DNA of 37,988 bases. Source: Firmicutes bacterium UBA6113. GTDB lineage: Bacteria > Bacillota > Clostridia > Tissierellales > Sedimentibacteraceae. The stretch covers positions 270 through 38,257 of the forward strand of contig DIWF01000011.1 in assembly GCA_002422545.1 (NCBI GenBank), in the 5' to 3' direction. Below, piece after piece: positions 8,501-15,919 of this stretch. The translations under genes and the position numbers were made by a program. The first letter of the stretch is position 1. Every line of letters starts with the position of its first letter. The notes under the pieces were generated by a model. The model made no database searches and was not told the origin of the DNA. It saw only the letters and a list, made by a program, of their open reading frames with translations.

Positions 8501-9836
8501 AAGCTTCGTTGAGCATTATGGAATCAATTACTCCGTTTTTAATGATCATGCTCTTCATGTCCTGGCCGCCGATGTCAATGATGAAGTCGACGCCGTTTAG
8601 GAAAAAGTCGGCAGCTTTATAGTGTGCCACTGTTTCTATTTCGCCTGCATCTACATTTAGGGCAGCCTTAATAAGATGCTCCCCGTATCCTGTCACAGCG
8701 GTGCTTGCTATTTCAATTCCAGGATGCATTTTTGCGTAAAGGTCCTTTACCGCTTTTACAGCTGAATTAAGAGGGTTTCCTGCATTGCTTCCATAGTAGG
8801 AATGCAGAATTTCACCATCATCAGTTATCAAAACAAGCTTTGTGGTAGTGCTTCCTGCATCGATACCTAAAAATGCCTTTCCTGAATAATCATCTATATT
8901 TCTTGTCTTTGCCTTATGCATGCTGTGACGGGACAAAAATTCATTGTAATCTTCTGTGTTTTCAAACAATGGGTCTAAGTCTTTCTTGCGGTATTCTATT
9001 CTTGAATGTTCAAGTGTATTTTTTATTTTAATGTAAAATTCGTTGAAATCTATGCTCTCATTTTCAGACGCCATTAAAGCAGCTCCCATGGCAACATAAT
9101 AATTTGCATCTTCAGGGCACACTGAATTGTCTTCCGTGAGTTCAAGGGTTTCCTTGAATCTGTTTCTCAGTTCAGACAAAAAATACAACGGTCCTCCCAA
9201 AAATGCCACATTGCCTTTTATTGGTCTTCCCTGAGCAAGGCCGCTTATTGTTTGGTTTACAACAGCCTGAAAGATGGATGCAGCAATGTCTTCCTGCCTT
9301 GCACCTTCGTTTAAAAGGGGCTGTATATCGGATTTTGCAAAAACACCGCAGCGGGAAGCAATCGGGTATATAGTTTTATGTTTTTTGGAAAGTTCATTCA
9401 AGCCTGTTGCATCAGTCTTCATCAATACTGCCATCTGGTCTATGAAAGCTCCGGTTCCGCCTGCGCAGGATCCGTTCATGCGCTGCTCCAGGTTTCCGGA
9501 AAGGTATGTTATCTTGGCGTCTTCCCCACCCAGTTCTATAACAACATCTGTAGAGGGAATGAATTTTTCTATTGCCCTTGTTGAAGCTGCTACTTCCTGT
9601 ACAAATGGAATTTCGAGATATTTTGACACATCAATGGCACCAGAGCCTGTGATGCATATTTTAATCATACTGTCACTCAGTGTCTCCGATGAGTTTTTAA
9701 TTATTTCACTGACTGTATTCTTAATGTCTGAATAATGTCTTTCATATTGCTTGTATACTATATTTTCATTACTATCTATTACAGCTATTTTTACTGTAGT
9801 AGACCCTATATCAAGCCCCACCAAGTAATTTTTCAT
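5511..9836 (-). CDS. Tandem acyl-CoA dehydratase activase-like protein (BadF/BadG/BcrA/BcrD family, 1441 aa)
   Basis: This giant ASKHA-fold protein belongs to the family of ATP-dependent activators that inject an electron into 2-hydroxyacyl-CoA dehydratases and benzoyl-CoA reductases. It has two activator domains in tandem: GLDIGSTT at residues 7-14 and GIDAGSTTTK at about 324-333. Each has the two cysteines that in HgdC-type dimers bridge a [4Fe-4S] cluster: SCAGGTG (Cys124) with SRCGVF (Cys163), and ACSSGCG (Cys446) with TRCTVF (Cys485). A CGLCTNNC segment follows near residue 607, then a long DUF2229-like and C-terminal part. GGAGG sits 5 bases before the ATG at 9836; an ATG four codons upstream overlaps that site and is rejected. 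No dehydratase subunit genes are adjacent, so the partner is unknown. Confidence 0.85.
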   Translation of the reverse strand: MKNYLVGLDIGSTTVKIAVIDSNENIVYKQYERHYSDIKNTVSEIIKNSSETLSDSMIKICITGSGAIDVSKYLEIPFVQEVAASTRAIEKFIPSTDVVIELGGEDAKITYLSGNLEQRMNGSCAGGTGAFIDQMAVLMKTDATGLNELSKKHKTIYPIASRCGVFAKSDIQPLLNEGARQEDIAASIFQAVVNQTISGLAQGRPIKGNVAFLGGPLYFLSELRNRFKETLELTEDNSVCPEDANYYVAMGAALMASENESIDFNEFYIKIKNTLEHSRIEYRKKDLDPLFENTEDYNEFLSRHSMHKAKTRNIDDYSGKAFLGIDAGSTTTKLVLITDDGEILHSYYGSNAGNPLNSAVKAVKDLYAKMHPGIEIASTAVTGYGEHLIKAALNVDAGEIETVAHYKAADFFLNGVDFIIDIGGQDMKSMIIKNGVIDSIMLNEACSSGCGSFIETFAKSLDMSVHEFAEAAVSSKNPVDLGTRCTVFMNSKVKQAQREGATLSDISAGISFSVIKNALFKVIRLKSLDEIGDKIVVQGGTFYNNAVLRAFEQITGREVVRPDIAGIMGAFGAAIIAKNKYVPSVKSKFVKVHELELFSFDTSMERCGLCTNNCLLTINKFSDGRYFVSGNRCERGAEKYTHEERKESLPNLYKYKYNRVFGYKPLALSEAKRGMIGIPRVLNMYEDYPFWFTFFTTLGYRVVLSGASSKKIYELGMGTIPSESVCYPGKITHGHITDLINKKVPRIFYPCISYNIKEDENAGNHFNCPVVVSYPESIEANINLKNVKFYKPFLNLNDKERLINKLYREIAKAEHLSYEEIKEAAEKAYKELYAYKRDVKREGTKAIEYINKNNKKGIVLAGRPYHVDPEINHGIPEMIEGYGLVVLSEDSLENKYPIERPLRVIDQWSYHTRLYRAATYVSNTDNLELIQLNSFGCGLDAVTTDQVNEILDKNNKIYTLIKIDEITNLGAIRIRIRSLLASIEERDKTGIKHKHMEDKIARPVFTKEMKKKHTILIPQMSPMHFQFIETAAKMSGYNAVVLPAVDKKAVDVGLRVVNNDACYPSIIVVGQLINALESGKYDLNNTSLMISQTGGGCRATNYIGFIKKALKDSGYGHIPVISFNVVGLEKQPGFSFTTAFVNRLVMSIVLGDTLMRATYRTRPYEKVKGSVNQLYDKWVEECRHVIEKGNIKHYINTINRIVHDFDTIELDEKIKKPKVGIVGEILVKFHPNANNDVFSLLEEEGAEVVVPDLLDFFSYSAFNGVIKYDELLSGSPKTKAFNNVAVKAIEMYKKPSVNAFKESKRFSTPANIEELANKAKKFLSLANQSGEGWFLTGEMIELLDSGVSNILCLQPFACLPNHITGKGMIKKLKDAYPLSNIVPIDYDAGISEVNQINRIKLMLTSAFRNMHLHDDNGFLSLKQIEGHTTKQILKHLQEQNI

Positions 9837-10054
9837 TGTATCCTCCAAAGCCGTCTGGCTTTAAATATTCATGCTTTTATATATTATGTAAAGTATATTA
9901 TATCATGTTAAATTTTAAAATCAACTTAAATAAATCTTCTAATTATAATTATTGCAATATTCATGCCGAAAATCACGGCAAAGCATATGTTAATTTATTA
10001 TCACAAAATAGAAAAATATGTAAGATTTCGAATAAAATAATGAATACATAAATC
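9837..10054. other. Divergent intergenic region between the activase gene and the liv operon
   Basis: This region holds the minus-strand activase promoter (9897-9924) and a small AAAGCC/GGCTTT hairpin next to its ribosome binding site (about 9848-9863). I see no gene. Confidence 0.6.
9897..9924 (-). promoter_or_regulatory. Candidate promoter of the activase gene
   Basis: On the minus strand TTGATT (9924-9919), a 16-bp spacer and TATAAT (9902-9897), about 60 bp upstream of the start. Confidence 0.6.
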
Positions 10055-10083
10055 TTGCATTATTTTAAATAAACGTTTATAAT
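10055..10083 (+). promoter_or_regulatory. Promoter of the liv ABC transporter operon
   Basis: TTGCAT (10055-10060), a 17-bp spacer, and a perfect TATAAT (10078-10083). A palindrome (10069-10080) overlaps the spacer and the -10 element. Confidence 0.75.
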
Positions 10084-10102
10084 AAAAAGGACATAAACGT
10101 TT
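10069..10102 (+). promoter_or_regulatory. Putative operator: palindrome ATAAACGTTTAT plus a second copy
   Basis: A perfect 12-bp palindrome at 10069-10080 lies on the -10 region. Ten of its bases (ATAAACGTTT) recur at 10093-10102, around the expected start of transcription. The AACGTT core resembles LacI/CcpA-family operators, but the second copy fits the catabolite (cre) consensus on one side only. Binding there would block RNA polymerase. The regulator is not identifiable from the window. Confidence 0.5.
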
Positions 10103-10152
10103 GCATGAGGGATAATTACAAAACTTTATACACATAATTTCAGGAGGGTTTT

Positions 10153-11316
10153 ATGAGAAAAAAAGTTTTATCCTTAGTAAGTGTATTATTGATTTTAACA
10201 ATGCTACTTTCCGCATGCGGAGGCAAGACATCTGCTCCTGCTGAAGAAACAATTAAAATCGGCTGGATAGGATCATTGACAGGAGACCAAGCCGTATGGG
10301 GAACATGTGAAAGCAACACAATAAAAATGCTTATTGAAGAAGTAAATGCAAAGGGCGGAATATTGGGAAAACAGGTTGAAGGAATTTATTATGACACAAA
10401 GGGCGATGCTGCTGAAGCAGTAAATGCCACAAAGAGACTTATAACTCAAGATGGTGTTGTAGCAATTCTAGGACCTAATGCCAGCGGACAGGCAATTTCT
10501 ATTTCAGCAGCTCTGGAACAATACAAGGTTCCTGATATTGCAACAGTTGCAACTAATCCTAAGGTTACTGTAAATGATGACGGGACAGTAAAAGGATACA
10601 ACTTCAGAGTATGCTTCATAGACCCATATCAGGGAGCTGTTGCAGCAGGCTATGCTTATGACAAATTAGGATTAAAAAATGCAGCAGTGCTATATGACGT
10701 AGCAAGCGACTATTCTCAGGGGTTCACTGAATACTTTGAAAAAACCTTTACAGAAAAGGGCGGAAAAATTGTAGCAAAAGAAGGCTTCAAGGAAGGTGAT
10801 GTGGACTTCAGACCACAGCTGAGCAAAATCAAAGAAGCTAATCCTGATGTAATATTGATGCCTTATTATTACAAAGAAGTTGCACTCAGTGCAAACCAGG
10901 CAAGAGAACTTGGAATTGAAGCTACATTGATGGGTGGAGACGGATGGCCTTCAGACCAGCTGATGACAATGGCAAAAGATGCTATTGAAGGCAGCTACAT
11001 AGTTAACCATTTGGATTTCAACGATCCAGAAGTTAAACCTCTGCAGGACGCTTACAAGGCAAAATACAATCTGTCCATGGAACTTAACGGATACATGGCT
11101 AATGACGCATTCTTGCTTCTGCAGGCTGCAATTACAGCTGCAAACAGCACAGATCCTGTCAAAATAACGGAAGCTCTCACTCAGGTTTCAGTTGAAGGAG
11201 TTACAGGAACAATTCAATTGAGCGAAGAAAATCATAATCCGGTAGGAAAACAAGCTGCAATAGTTAAAATAGAAAACGGCGGCTATGTATTCCAGGAAAA
11301 ATACGGAGTTGAATAA
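10153..11316 (+). CDS. Branched-chain amino acid ABC transporter, substrate-binding lipoprotein
   Basis: A 387-residue periplasmic-binding-fold lipoprotein (type I, LivJ/LivK family) that would capture leucine, isoleucine, valine or a related amino acid outside the membrane. It has an N-terminal signal peptide with the lipobox LLSACGG (Cys about 21), then IKIGWIGSLTGDQAVWG, typical of the family start. The C-terminal part contains MGGDGWPSDQL and a conserved hydrophobic hinge. AGGAGGG precedes the ATG. It is first in a five-gene operon and is followed by a hairpin (11321-11339) that probably lets it be made in excess over the membrane parts. The substrate is inferred from family only. Confidence 0.92.
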   Translation: MRKKVLSLVSVLLILTMLLSACGGKTSAPAEETIKIGWIGSLTGDQAVWGTCESNTIKMLIEEVNAKGGILGKQVEGIYYDTKGDAAEAVNATKRLITQDGVVAILGPNASGQAISISAALEQYKVPDIATVATNPKVTVNDDGTVKGYNFRVCFIDPYQGAVAAGYAYDKLGLKNAAVLYDVASDYSQGFTEYFEKTFTEKGGKIVAKEGFKEGDVDFRPQLSKIKEANPDVILMPYYYKEVALSANQARELGIEATLMGGDGWPSDQLMTMAKDAIEGSYIVNHLDFNDPEVKPLQDAYKAKYNLSMELNGYMANDAFLLLQAAITAANSTDPVKITEALTQVSVEGVTGTIQLSEENHNPVGKQAAIVKIENGGYVFQEKYGVE

Positions 11317-11320
11317 AATG

Positions 11321-11345
11321 AGGCGGGTATAACCCGCCTTCGTTT
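11321..11345 (+). terminator. Partial terminator/attenuator between binding protein and permease genes
   Basis: AGGCGGGT-ATA-ACCCGCCT forms an 8-bp GC-rich stem with a weak T-rich tail (TCGTTTC). The weak tail fits read-through to the permease genes. Confidence 0.75.
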
Positions 11346-11366
11346 CAAAATCAGCAGGAGGTTTTT

Positions 11367-12248
11367 ATGAGCGGATTTTTGCAGCAGGTTGTTAACGGAT
11401 TGTCCATAGGAAGCGTTTATGCCCTCATGGCAGTGGGTTATTCTCTTGTATACAGCATAATGAACTTTTCAAACTTCGCCCACGGCGGGGTTATTATGAT
11501 TGGCGCGTATATAGGTTATTTTTGTCTCACATTGTTAAATGTACCTTTTTTTGTAGCATTCTTATTGTCAGCCATCGGTTCCGGACTTTTGGCCGTAAGC
11601 ATGGAAAGAGTGGTTTACAGGCCTTTGAGGAAGCGCAATGCGCCTTTTTTGTATTTTATAATATCTGCAATGGGAGCATCAATATTTCTTGAAAATATAG
11701 TAATCGCGTCACCAATAGGCCCTACATTCAGGACCTACCCCGCTATTTTCTCAACAACGCCTATAATGCTTGGAAATATCGCATTGGGAAGAATAGACCT
11801 TTTAATGTTTGTAATATCCACAGTGAGTCTGGCTGCTTTGATATACATAATTGAAAAGACAAAAATAGGGCTGTCCATAAGGGCTACTTCCTACAACATC
11901 AAGGGAAGCACTCTCATGGGAGTTAACGTTGACATGGTAATATTCATAATATTTGCAATGGGCGGAATACTTGCAGGTCTTGCAGGAATGCTTTTCGGCA
12001 TGAAGTACACTGTGTACCCCCAGATAGGAAACATCACCACAAAGTCATTCATAGCAGCTGTTTTCGGAGGACTTGGAAGCCTTCAGGGCGCTGTTGTAGG
12101 CTCCATATTGCTGGGGCTCATTGAAACAATGGTGTCAGGATACTTTTCATCGCAGTACAGAGATTTGATTGCATTTGCTCTTTTGATATTTGTGCTTGTT
12201 GCAAAACCAACAGGACTCATGGGCAAAAATACGGAAGACAAGGCATAG
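11367..12248 (+). CDS. livH: Branched-chain amino acid ABC transporter permease LivH
   Basis: A 293-residue integral membrane protein that forms one half of the translocation channel. Recognised by the LivH-type start NGLSIGSVYALMAVGYSLVY and by the motif ISAMGASIFLENIV; it also carries the coupling-loop sequence FGGLGSLQGAVVGSILLG near the C-terminus. AGGAGG precedes the ATG at 11367, and nine bases separate it from livM. Confidence 0.93.
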   Translation: MSGFLQQVVNGLSIGSVYALMAVGYSLVYSIMNFSNFAHGGVIMIGAYIGYFCLTLLNVPFFVAFLLSAIGSGLLAVSMERVVYRPLRKRNAPFLYFIISAMGASIFLENIVIASPIGPTFRTYPAIFSTTPIMLGNIALGRIDLLMFVISTVSLAALIYIIEKTKIGLSIRATSYNIKGSTLMGVNVDMVIFIIFAMGGILAGLAGMLFGMKYTVYPQIGNITTKSFIAAVFGGLGSLQGAVVGSILLGLIETMVSGYFSSQYRDLIAFALLIFVLVAKPTGLMGKNTEDKA

Positions 12249-12257
12249 GAGGTTATC

Positions 12258-13142
12258 ATGAGCTGGGGTTATATATCAGGTATTTTGATTTTATCAGGAA
12301 TAAATTTAATGACGGTTCTGGGACTTTCTTTGCTTACAGGTTTCACTGGGATGTTTTCATTCGGGCATGCAGGATTCATGGCCATAGGGGCATATACCGC
12401 TGCAACCATGACAATGAAATTTGCGATTCCTTTTATACCAGCGCTTCTTATTGGGGGCATAGCAGCAATGATCGTCAGCTTGTTTCTTGGTAAACTGACG
12501 CTTAATCTTAAGGGTGACTATTTCTGCATTGCCACACTTGGGTTTGGTGAAGCTACAAGGCTCATTCTTGACAACCTGCAGTATTTCGGAGGAGCAAGAG
12601 GACTTTCGGGAATACCTACAGAGGGAACTACAACGTTATTAAATGTTGTTCTCATAAATATTGCTGCAGTGTTTGTGCTGGTGAGCATTATAAGGTCAAG
12701 GCACGGAAGGAACATGGTCGCCATAAGGGAAGAGGAAATGGCAGCACAGGTAATCGGAATAGATGTTTTCAAGTATAAGCTGACGGCTCTTGCCATTAGC
12801 GCACTTTATGCAGGAATTGCAGGAGGAATGCTGGCCCACTATCTGGGATACATTCAGCCTACAATGTTCAAGATGGTAAAATCCACAGAAATGACAATAA
12901 TTGTTATTTTCGGAGGACTGGGAAGCATTTCAGGAAGTGTTGTGGGAACAGTGCTTTTAACTTTCCTTCCGGAAATATTGAGAAGCTTCTCGGACTGGAG
13001 ACTTGTAATATATGGAGTTGCAGTAATTCTTATCATGATTACAAGACCGCAGGGTCTCATGGGAGGAAAAGAAATAAGCTTCAAGAAAATTGTACGTACA
13101 ATTAAAAATAGGAAAATCAAAAAAGAGGAGGTAAAATCATGA
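12258..13142 (+). CDS. livM: Branched-chain amino acid ABC transporter permease LivM
   Basis: The second permease subunit (294 residues, about eight membrane segments). Diagnostic motifs are LTGFTGMFSFGHAGFMAIGA, the IREEEMAAQVIGIDVFKYKL loop and the EAA-like FGGLGSISGSVVGTVLL. It ends in a basic tail (KKIVRTIKNRKIKKEEVK). TAGGAGG precedes the start, and its stop overlaps the start of livG by four bases, so the two are translationally coupled. Confidence 0.93.
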   Translation: MSWGYISGILILSGINLMTVLGLSLLTGFTGMFSFGHAGFMAIGAYTAATMTMKFAIPFIPALLIGGIAAMIVSLFLGKLTLNLKGDYFCIATLGFGEATRLILDNLQYFGGARGLSGIPTEGTTTLLNVVLINIAAVFVLVSIIRSRHGRNMVAIREEEMAAQVIGIDVFKYKLTALAISALYAGIAGGMLAHYLGYIQPTMFKMVKSTEMTIIVIFGGLGSISGSVVGTVLLTFLPEILRSFSDWRLVIYGVAVILIMITRPQGLMGGKEISFKKIVRTIKNRKIKKEEVKS

Positions 13143-13915
13143 GTGTGCTTTCTCTTAAGAAACTTACAAAAAGATTCGGCGGCCTCACGGCAGTTGACAA
13201 TGTAAACTTCAGCATCGAAGAAGGAGAAATATTCGGTCTTATAGGGCCAAACGGTGCGGGAAAAACAACAATATTCAATCTTATTACAGCCATTTACAGC
13301 GTAACTGAAGGTGAAATTTATTTTTACGATAAAAAACTTGCAGGACTTAAGCCCTTTGAAATAGCCAACATGGGTATAACAAGGACATTCCAGAACATAA
13401 GACTGTTTAAAAAGCTCACTGTGTACGACAATGTACTGACTGCATGCCATAAGCTTGCAGATTACAGCTTATGGAATAGTGTTGTGAGAATAGGAAAATA
13501 CAAGGAACAGGAAAGGTTACTTAACAACAAGACTGAAGACCTTTTGAAACTCATGGGACTTTGGGAGTACAAAGATATTGTTGCATCAAATCTTCCTTAT
13601 GGACTCCAAAGAAAGCTTGAAATTGCAAGGGCACTGGCACTGGAACCAAGACTTCTTCTGCTTGATGAACCTGCAGCCGGAATGAATCCCGAGGAAACAT
13701 TGCAGCTTATGGAGCTTATCAAGGAAATAAGAAAAAAATTCAACCTTACGGTTTTAATAATCGAGCATCACATGGATTTGATAATGGGAGTGTGTGACAG
13801 AATATTTGTGCTTAATTTCGGCATCCCTCTGGCCATTGGAACTCCGAAGGAAATTCAGGAAGATAAGAAAGTAATAGAAGCTTATCTTGGAAAAGAGGAG
13901 GCACAAGATGCTTAA
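13139..13915 (+). CDS. livG: Branched-chain amino acid ABC transporter ATP-binding protein LivG
   Basis: A 258-residue cytoplasmic ATPase that powers the LivHM channel as a heterodimer with LivF. Walker A is GPNGAGKT (residues 36-43), the signature segment is the family-typical LPYGLQRKLEIARAL rather than LSGGQ, and Walker B is LLLLDEPAAGMNPEE. AGAGGAGG lies upstream of the ATG. The gene overlaps livM by 4 bp and livF by 8 bp. Confidence 0.94.
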   Translation: MSVLSLKKLTKRFGGLTAVDNVNFSIEEGEIFGLIGPNGAGKTTIFNLITAIYSVTEGEIYFYDKKLAGLKPFEIANMGITRTFQNIRLFKKLTVYDNVLTACHKLADYSLWNSVVRIGKYKEQERLLNNKTEDLLKLMGLWEYKDIVASNLPYGLQRKLEIARALALEPRLLLLDEPAAGMNPEETLQLMELIKEIRKKFNLTVLIIEHHMDLIMGVCDRIFVLNFGIPLAIGTPKEIQEDKKVIEAYLGKEEAQDA

Positions 13916-14627
13916 GGTTGATAATTTAAATGTTTATTATGGAGGAATTCATGCTCTTAAGGGAGTTTCCATAAATGTTGATGAAGGACAAATTGTATCA
14001 ATAATAGGGTCTAACGGAGCAGGCAAATCAACCCTCATAAATTCCATTAGCGGTATTGTAAAATACAAGGAAGGTGAAATAACCTACAAGGAGAACAAGC
14101 TTCCAAAGCAAGCCCACAAAATAGTGAAAGCAGGAATATGCCAGGTGCCTGAAGGAAGAATCATATTTGCAAACCTGACAGTTATGGAAAATCTCAATAT
14201 GGGTGCATTTTTAAGAAATGATAAAAATGCAATTGAAAAAGACAAAAAAAGAATTTTTGAGTTGTTCCCAATCCTTAAGGCCAGAGAAAATCAAATAGCA
14301 GGAACCCTGTCAGGGGGAGAACAGCAGATGCTTGCCATGGGAAGAGGACTGATGTCCAATCCGGATCTTATACTCCTTGATGAGCCGTCACTGGGACTGG
14401 CACCTCTTCTTATAAACACAATATTTGATATAATAATTGAAATAAAAAATATGGGCAAGACAATACTTCTTGTGGAGCAAAATGCATTCAAGGCTCTTTC
14501 AATAGCCGACAAGGCATATGTACTGGAGCAGGGTGTTGTTACCCTCGAAGGAGATGCTAAAGCTCTCATAAAGGACGAAAAGGTTCAGGAAGCTTACCTT
14601 GGCAAGAAAAGCACACAGACTGTCTAG
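13908..14627 (+). CDS. livF: Branched-chain amino acid ABC transporter ATP-binding protein LivF
   Basis: A 239-residue ABC ATPase, partner of LivG. It has GSNGAGKS as Walker A, LSGGEQQMLAMGRGL as signature and LILLDEPSLGLAP as Walker B; VPEGRIIFANLTVMENL is typical of LivF. The ATG at 13908 has GAGGAGG at 13895-13901. A start at 13887 would overlap livG further and lacks a site. It is the last gene of the operon and is followed by a strong terminator. Confidence 0.94.
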   Translation: MLKVDNLNVYYGGIHALKGVSINVDEGQIVSIIGSNGAGKSTLINSISGIVKYKEGEITYKENKLPKQAHKIVKAGICQVPEGRIIFANLTVMENLNMGAFLRNDKNAIEKDKKRIFELFPILKARENQIAGTLSGGEQQMLAMGRGLMSNPDLILLDEPSLGLAPLLINTIFDIIIEIKNMGKTILLVEQNAFKALSIADKAYVLEQGVVTLEGDAKALIKDEKVQEAYLGKKSTQTV

Positions 14628-14632
14628 CATAG

Positions 14633-14661
14633 AAATCCCGATTTTAAATCGGGATTTTTTT
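14633..14661 (+). terminator. Terminator of the liv operon
   Basis: AAATCCCGATTT pairs with AAATCGGGATTT and is followed by a T-run. Confidence 0.92.
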
Positions 14662-14675
14662 ATATGCGTTTTTAC

Positions 14676-14725
14676 ACCGAATGGGGACATAGGTAACCCT
14701 AGCTGAGTTGCGGAGCAACTTTTTG
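14676..14725 (+). repeat. Possible solo mobile-element remnant: GGGGACATAGGT block with AGTTGC-GGA-GCAACT hairpin
   Basis: Directly after the liv terminator come GGGGACATAGGTAACCC, with a small TAGG-TAAC-CCTA hairpin, and then a perfect 6-bp stem AGTTGC-GGA-GCAACT followed by Ts. GGGGACA-type ends next to tight hairpins recall REP-like sequences mobilised by Y1 (IS200/RAYT-like) transposases. No transposase is present, so the origin is inference. Confidence 0.3.
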
Positions 14726-14754
14726 TTGATTTTATTTCTATATAATTGTATTAT
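14726..14754 (+). promoter_or_regulatory. Candidate promoter of the metal-dependent hydrolase gene
   Basis: TTGATT (14726-14731), 17-bp spacer, TATTAT (14749-14754). Confidence 0.5.
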
Positions 14755-14785
14755 GAAATAAACATTATAAAGGACGGTGATTCAA

Positions 14786-15475
14786 ATGAAACTTACTTAT
14801 CTTGGGCATTCGGCTTTATTAATTAAGGAAGGAAATTTCAAAGGAATTATAGACCCTTTTATTTCCGGCAACCCTTTAAGCAAAACAAGCGTGGACAGCC
14901 TCGTTGATATAACACACATTTTTGTCACTCACGGTCACGGAGACCACATTGGAGATGCAGTTGAAATTGCAAAGACTAACAATGCGCTCATCATCGCCAA
15001 CCATGAAATTTGCGCATACTTGGCTAGGTTCAAAGTGAGAACCCATTCCATGCACATAGGAGGAAGAAGGAAGTTTGACTTTGGAACCGTAAAGATGACA
15101 AATGCTCTTCACGGCTCAGGAATATCTGACGGACGAAACATCATATGCGGAGGAAATCCCTGCGGTTTTGTTATAGAAGTTGAAGGTAAAAAAATATATC
15201 ATGCAGGAGACACAGGTCTTACGTTGGACATGAAACTTCTTGAAGACGAAAAAATTGATGCTGCTTTTCTTCCCATAGGAGGAAATTATACTATGGACGC
15301 TGATGATGCTGCAATTGCTGCCGATTTTATTAAGGCAAAAATTACAGTTCCCATCCATTACGACACTTTTGGCCTTATTCAAGCAGATCCGTTTTACTTC
15401 AAGAGCAAGGTTAAGTCGTCCGAAGTTGTTGTTTTGGGACTAAATGAAAGTATTAATATAGATGCAAATATTTAA
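14786..15475 (+). CDS. Metal-dependent hydrolase, UPF0173 type (metallo-beta-lactamase fold)
   Basis: A 229-residue cytosolic hydrolase of the MBL superfamily. It begins MKLTYLGHSALLI and carries the metal-binding THGHGDHIGD (HxHxDH), a histidine in ALHGSG, the aspartate in YHAGDTGLTLD and a C-terminal VPIHYDTF histidine: the full set of dinuclear metal ligands for this family. The substrate is unknown. The ATG at 14786 fits AAGGACGGTGAT upstream better than the GTG at 14777, which leaves almost no spacing. It is followed at 70 bp by a PII-like gene with its own promoter. Confidence 0.88.
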   Translation: MKLTYLGHSALLIKEGNFKGIIDPFISGNPLSKTSVDSLVDITHIFVTHGHGDHIGDAVEIAKTNNALIIANHEICAYLARFKVRTHSMHIGGRRKFDFGTVKMTNALHGSGISDGRNIICGGNPCGFVIEVEGKKIYHAGDTGLTLDMKLLEDEKIDAAFLPIGGNYTMDADDAAIAADFIKAKITVPIHYDTFGLIQADPFYFKSKVKSSEVVVLGLNESINIDANI

Positions 15476-15485
15476 TATGCATGTA

Positions 15486-15514
15486 TTGAATAGTAAAAAT
15501 GCATATGGTATAAT
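15486..15514 (+). promoter_or_regulatory. Promoter of the PII-like gene
   Basis: TTGAAT (15486-15491), 17-bp spacer, perfect TATAAT (15509-15514), located just past the hydrolase stop codon. Confidence 0.65.
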
Positions 15515-15545
15515 TACAGGGCAGCACGATACAGGGGAGGTTCAA

Positions 15546-15896
15546 ATGTTTGCTTTGATATTAATTTTAAATGACATTTACAAGCTTGATGAAATACATG
15601 AAGTGTTTTATGAGGAAGAAATTGGTGCAACAACAATTGACAGCCAGGGAATGGGAAAGGTGCTGTTGGACCACAATATAAATGTGCCCATGCTTGCAAG
15701 CATGAGGAAGCTTATAGACGGAAGAAAACCATACAGCAAGATAGTTTTCAGCATTATCAAAGATAGGGAGAAACTTGATGCTGTAGCAGAAAAAATTCAA
15801 AAAGAACTTGATTATTTCAAAGAACCGGGTGTTGGATTCATGTTTGTAATGCCGGTGATAGAAGTATATGGCTCAAACGCCGATGATATAAAGTGA
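15546..15896 (+). CDS. PII-like (P-II family fold) small protein
   Basis: A 116-residue protein. MFALILILNDIYKLDEIHEVFYEEEIGATTIDSQGMG, split by its helix, has the beta-alpha-beta arrangement of PII-like proteins: a first strand, a helix, then a strand carrying the D-S-x-G-M-G turn. The closing strand is VGFMFVMPVIEVYG. It lacks the GYGRQKG-type T-loop sequence and the uridylylated tyrosine of GlnB/GlnK, so it is probably a non-canonical PII-like protein with an unknown ligand. GGGGAGG precedes the ATG at 15546; the in-frame extension to 15462 crosses the promoter and is rejected. Its stop codon lies in the terminator stem. Confidence 0.7.
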   Translation: MFALILILNDIYKLDEIHEVFYEEEIGATTIDSQGMGKVLLDHNINVPMLASMRKLIDGRKPYSKIVFSIIKDREKLDAVAEKIQKELDYFKEPGVGFMFVMPVIEVYGSNADDIK

Positions 15897-15919
15897 AAGG
15901 CATAAACTGCCTTTTTTTT
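15896..15919 (+). terminator. Terminator of the PII-like gene
   Basis: AAAGGCA-TAAAC-TGCCTTT followed by five more Ts; the stem begins at the last base of the stop codon. Confidence 0.9.

Noticed and set aside
15462..15545. N-terminal extension of the PII-like protein
   Set aside because: The extension crosses a good promoter and the real ribosome binding site and has no conserved sequence.
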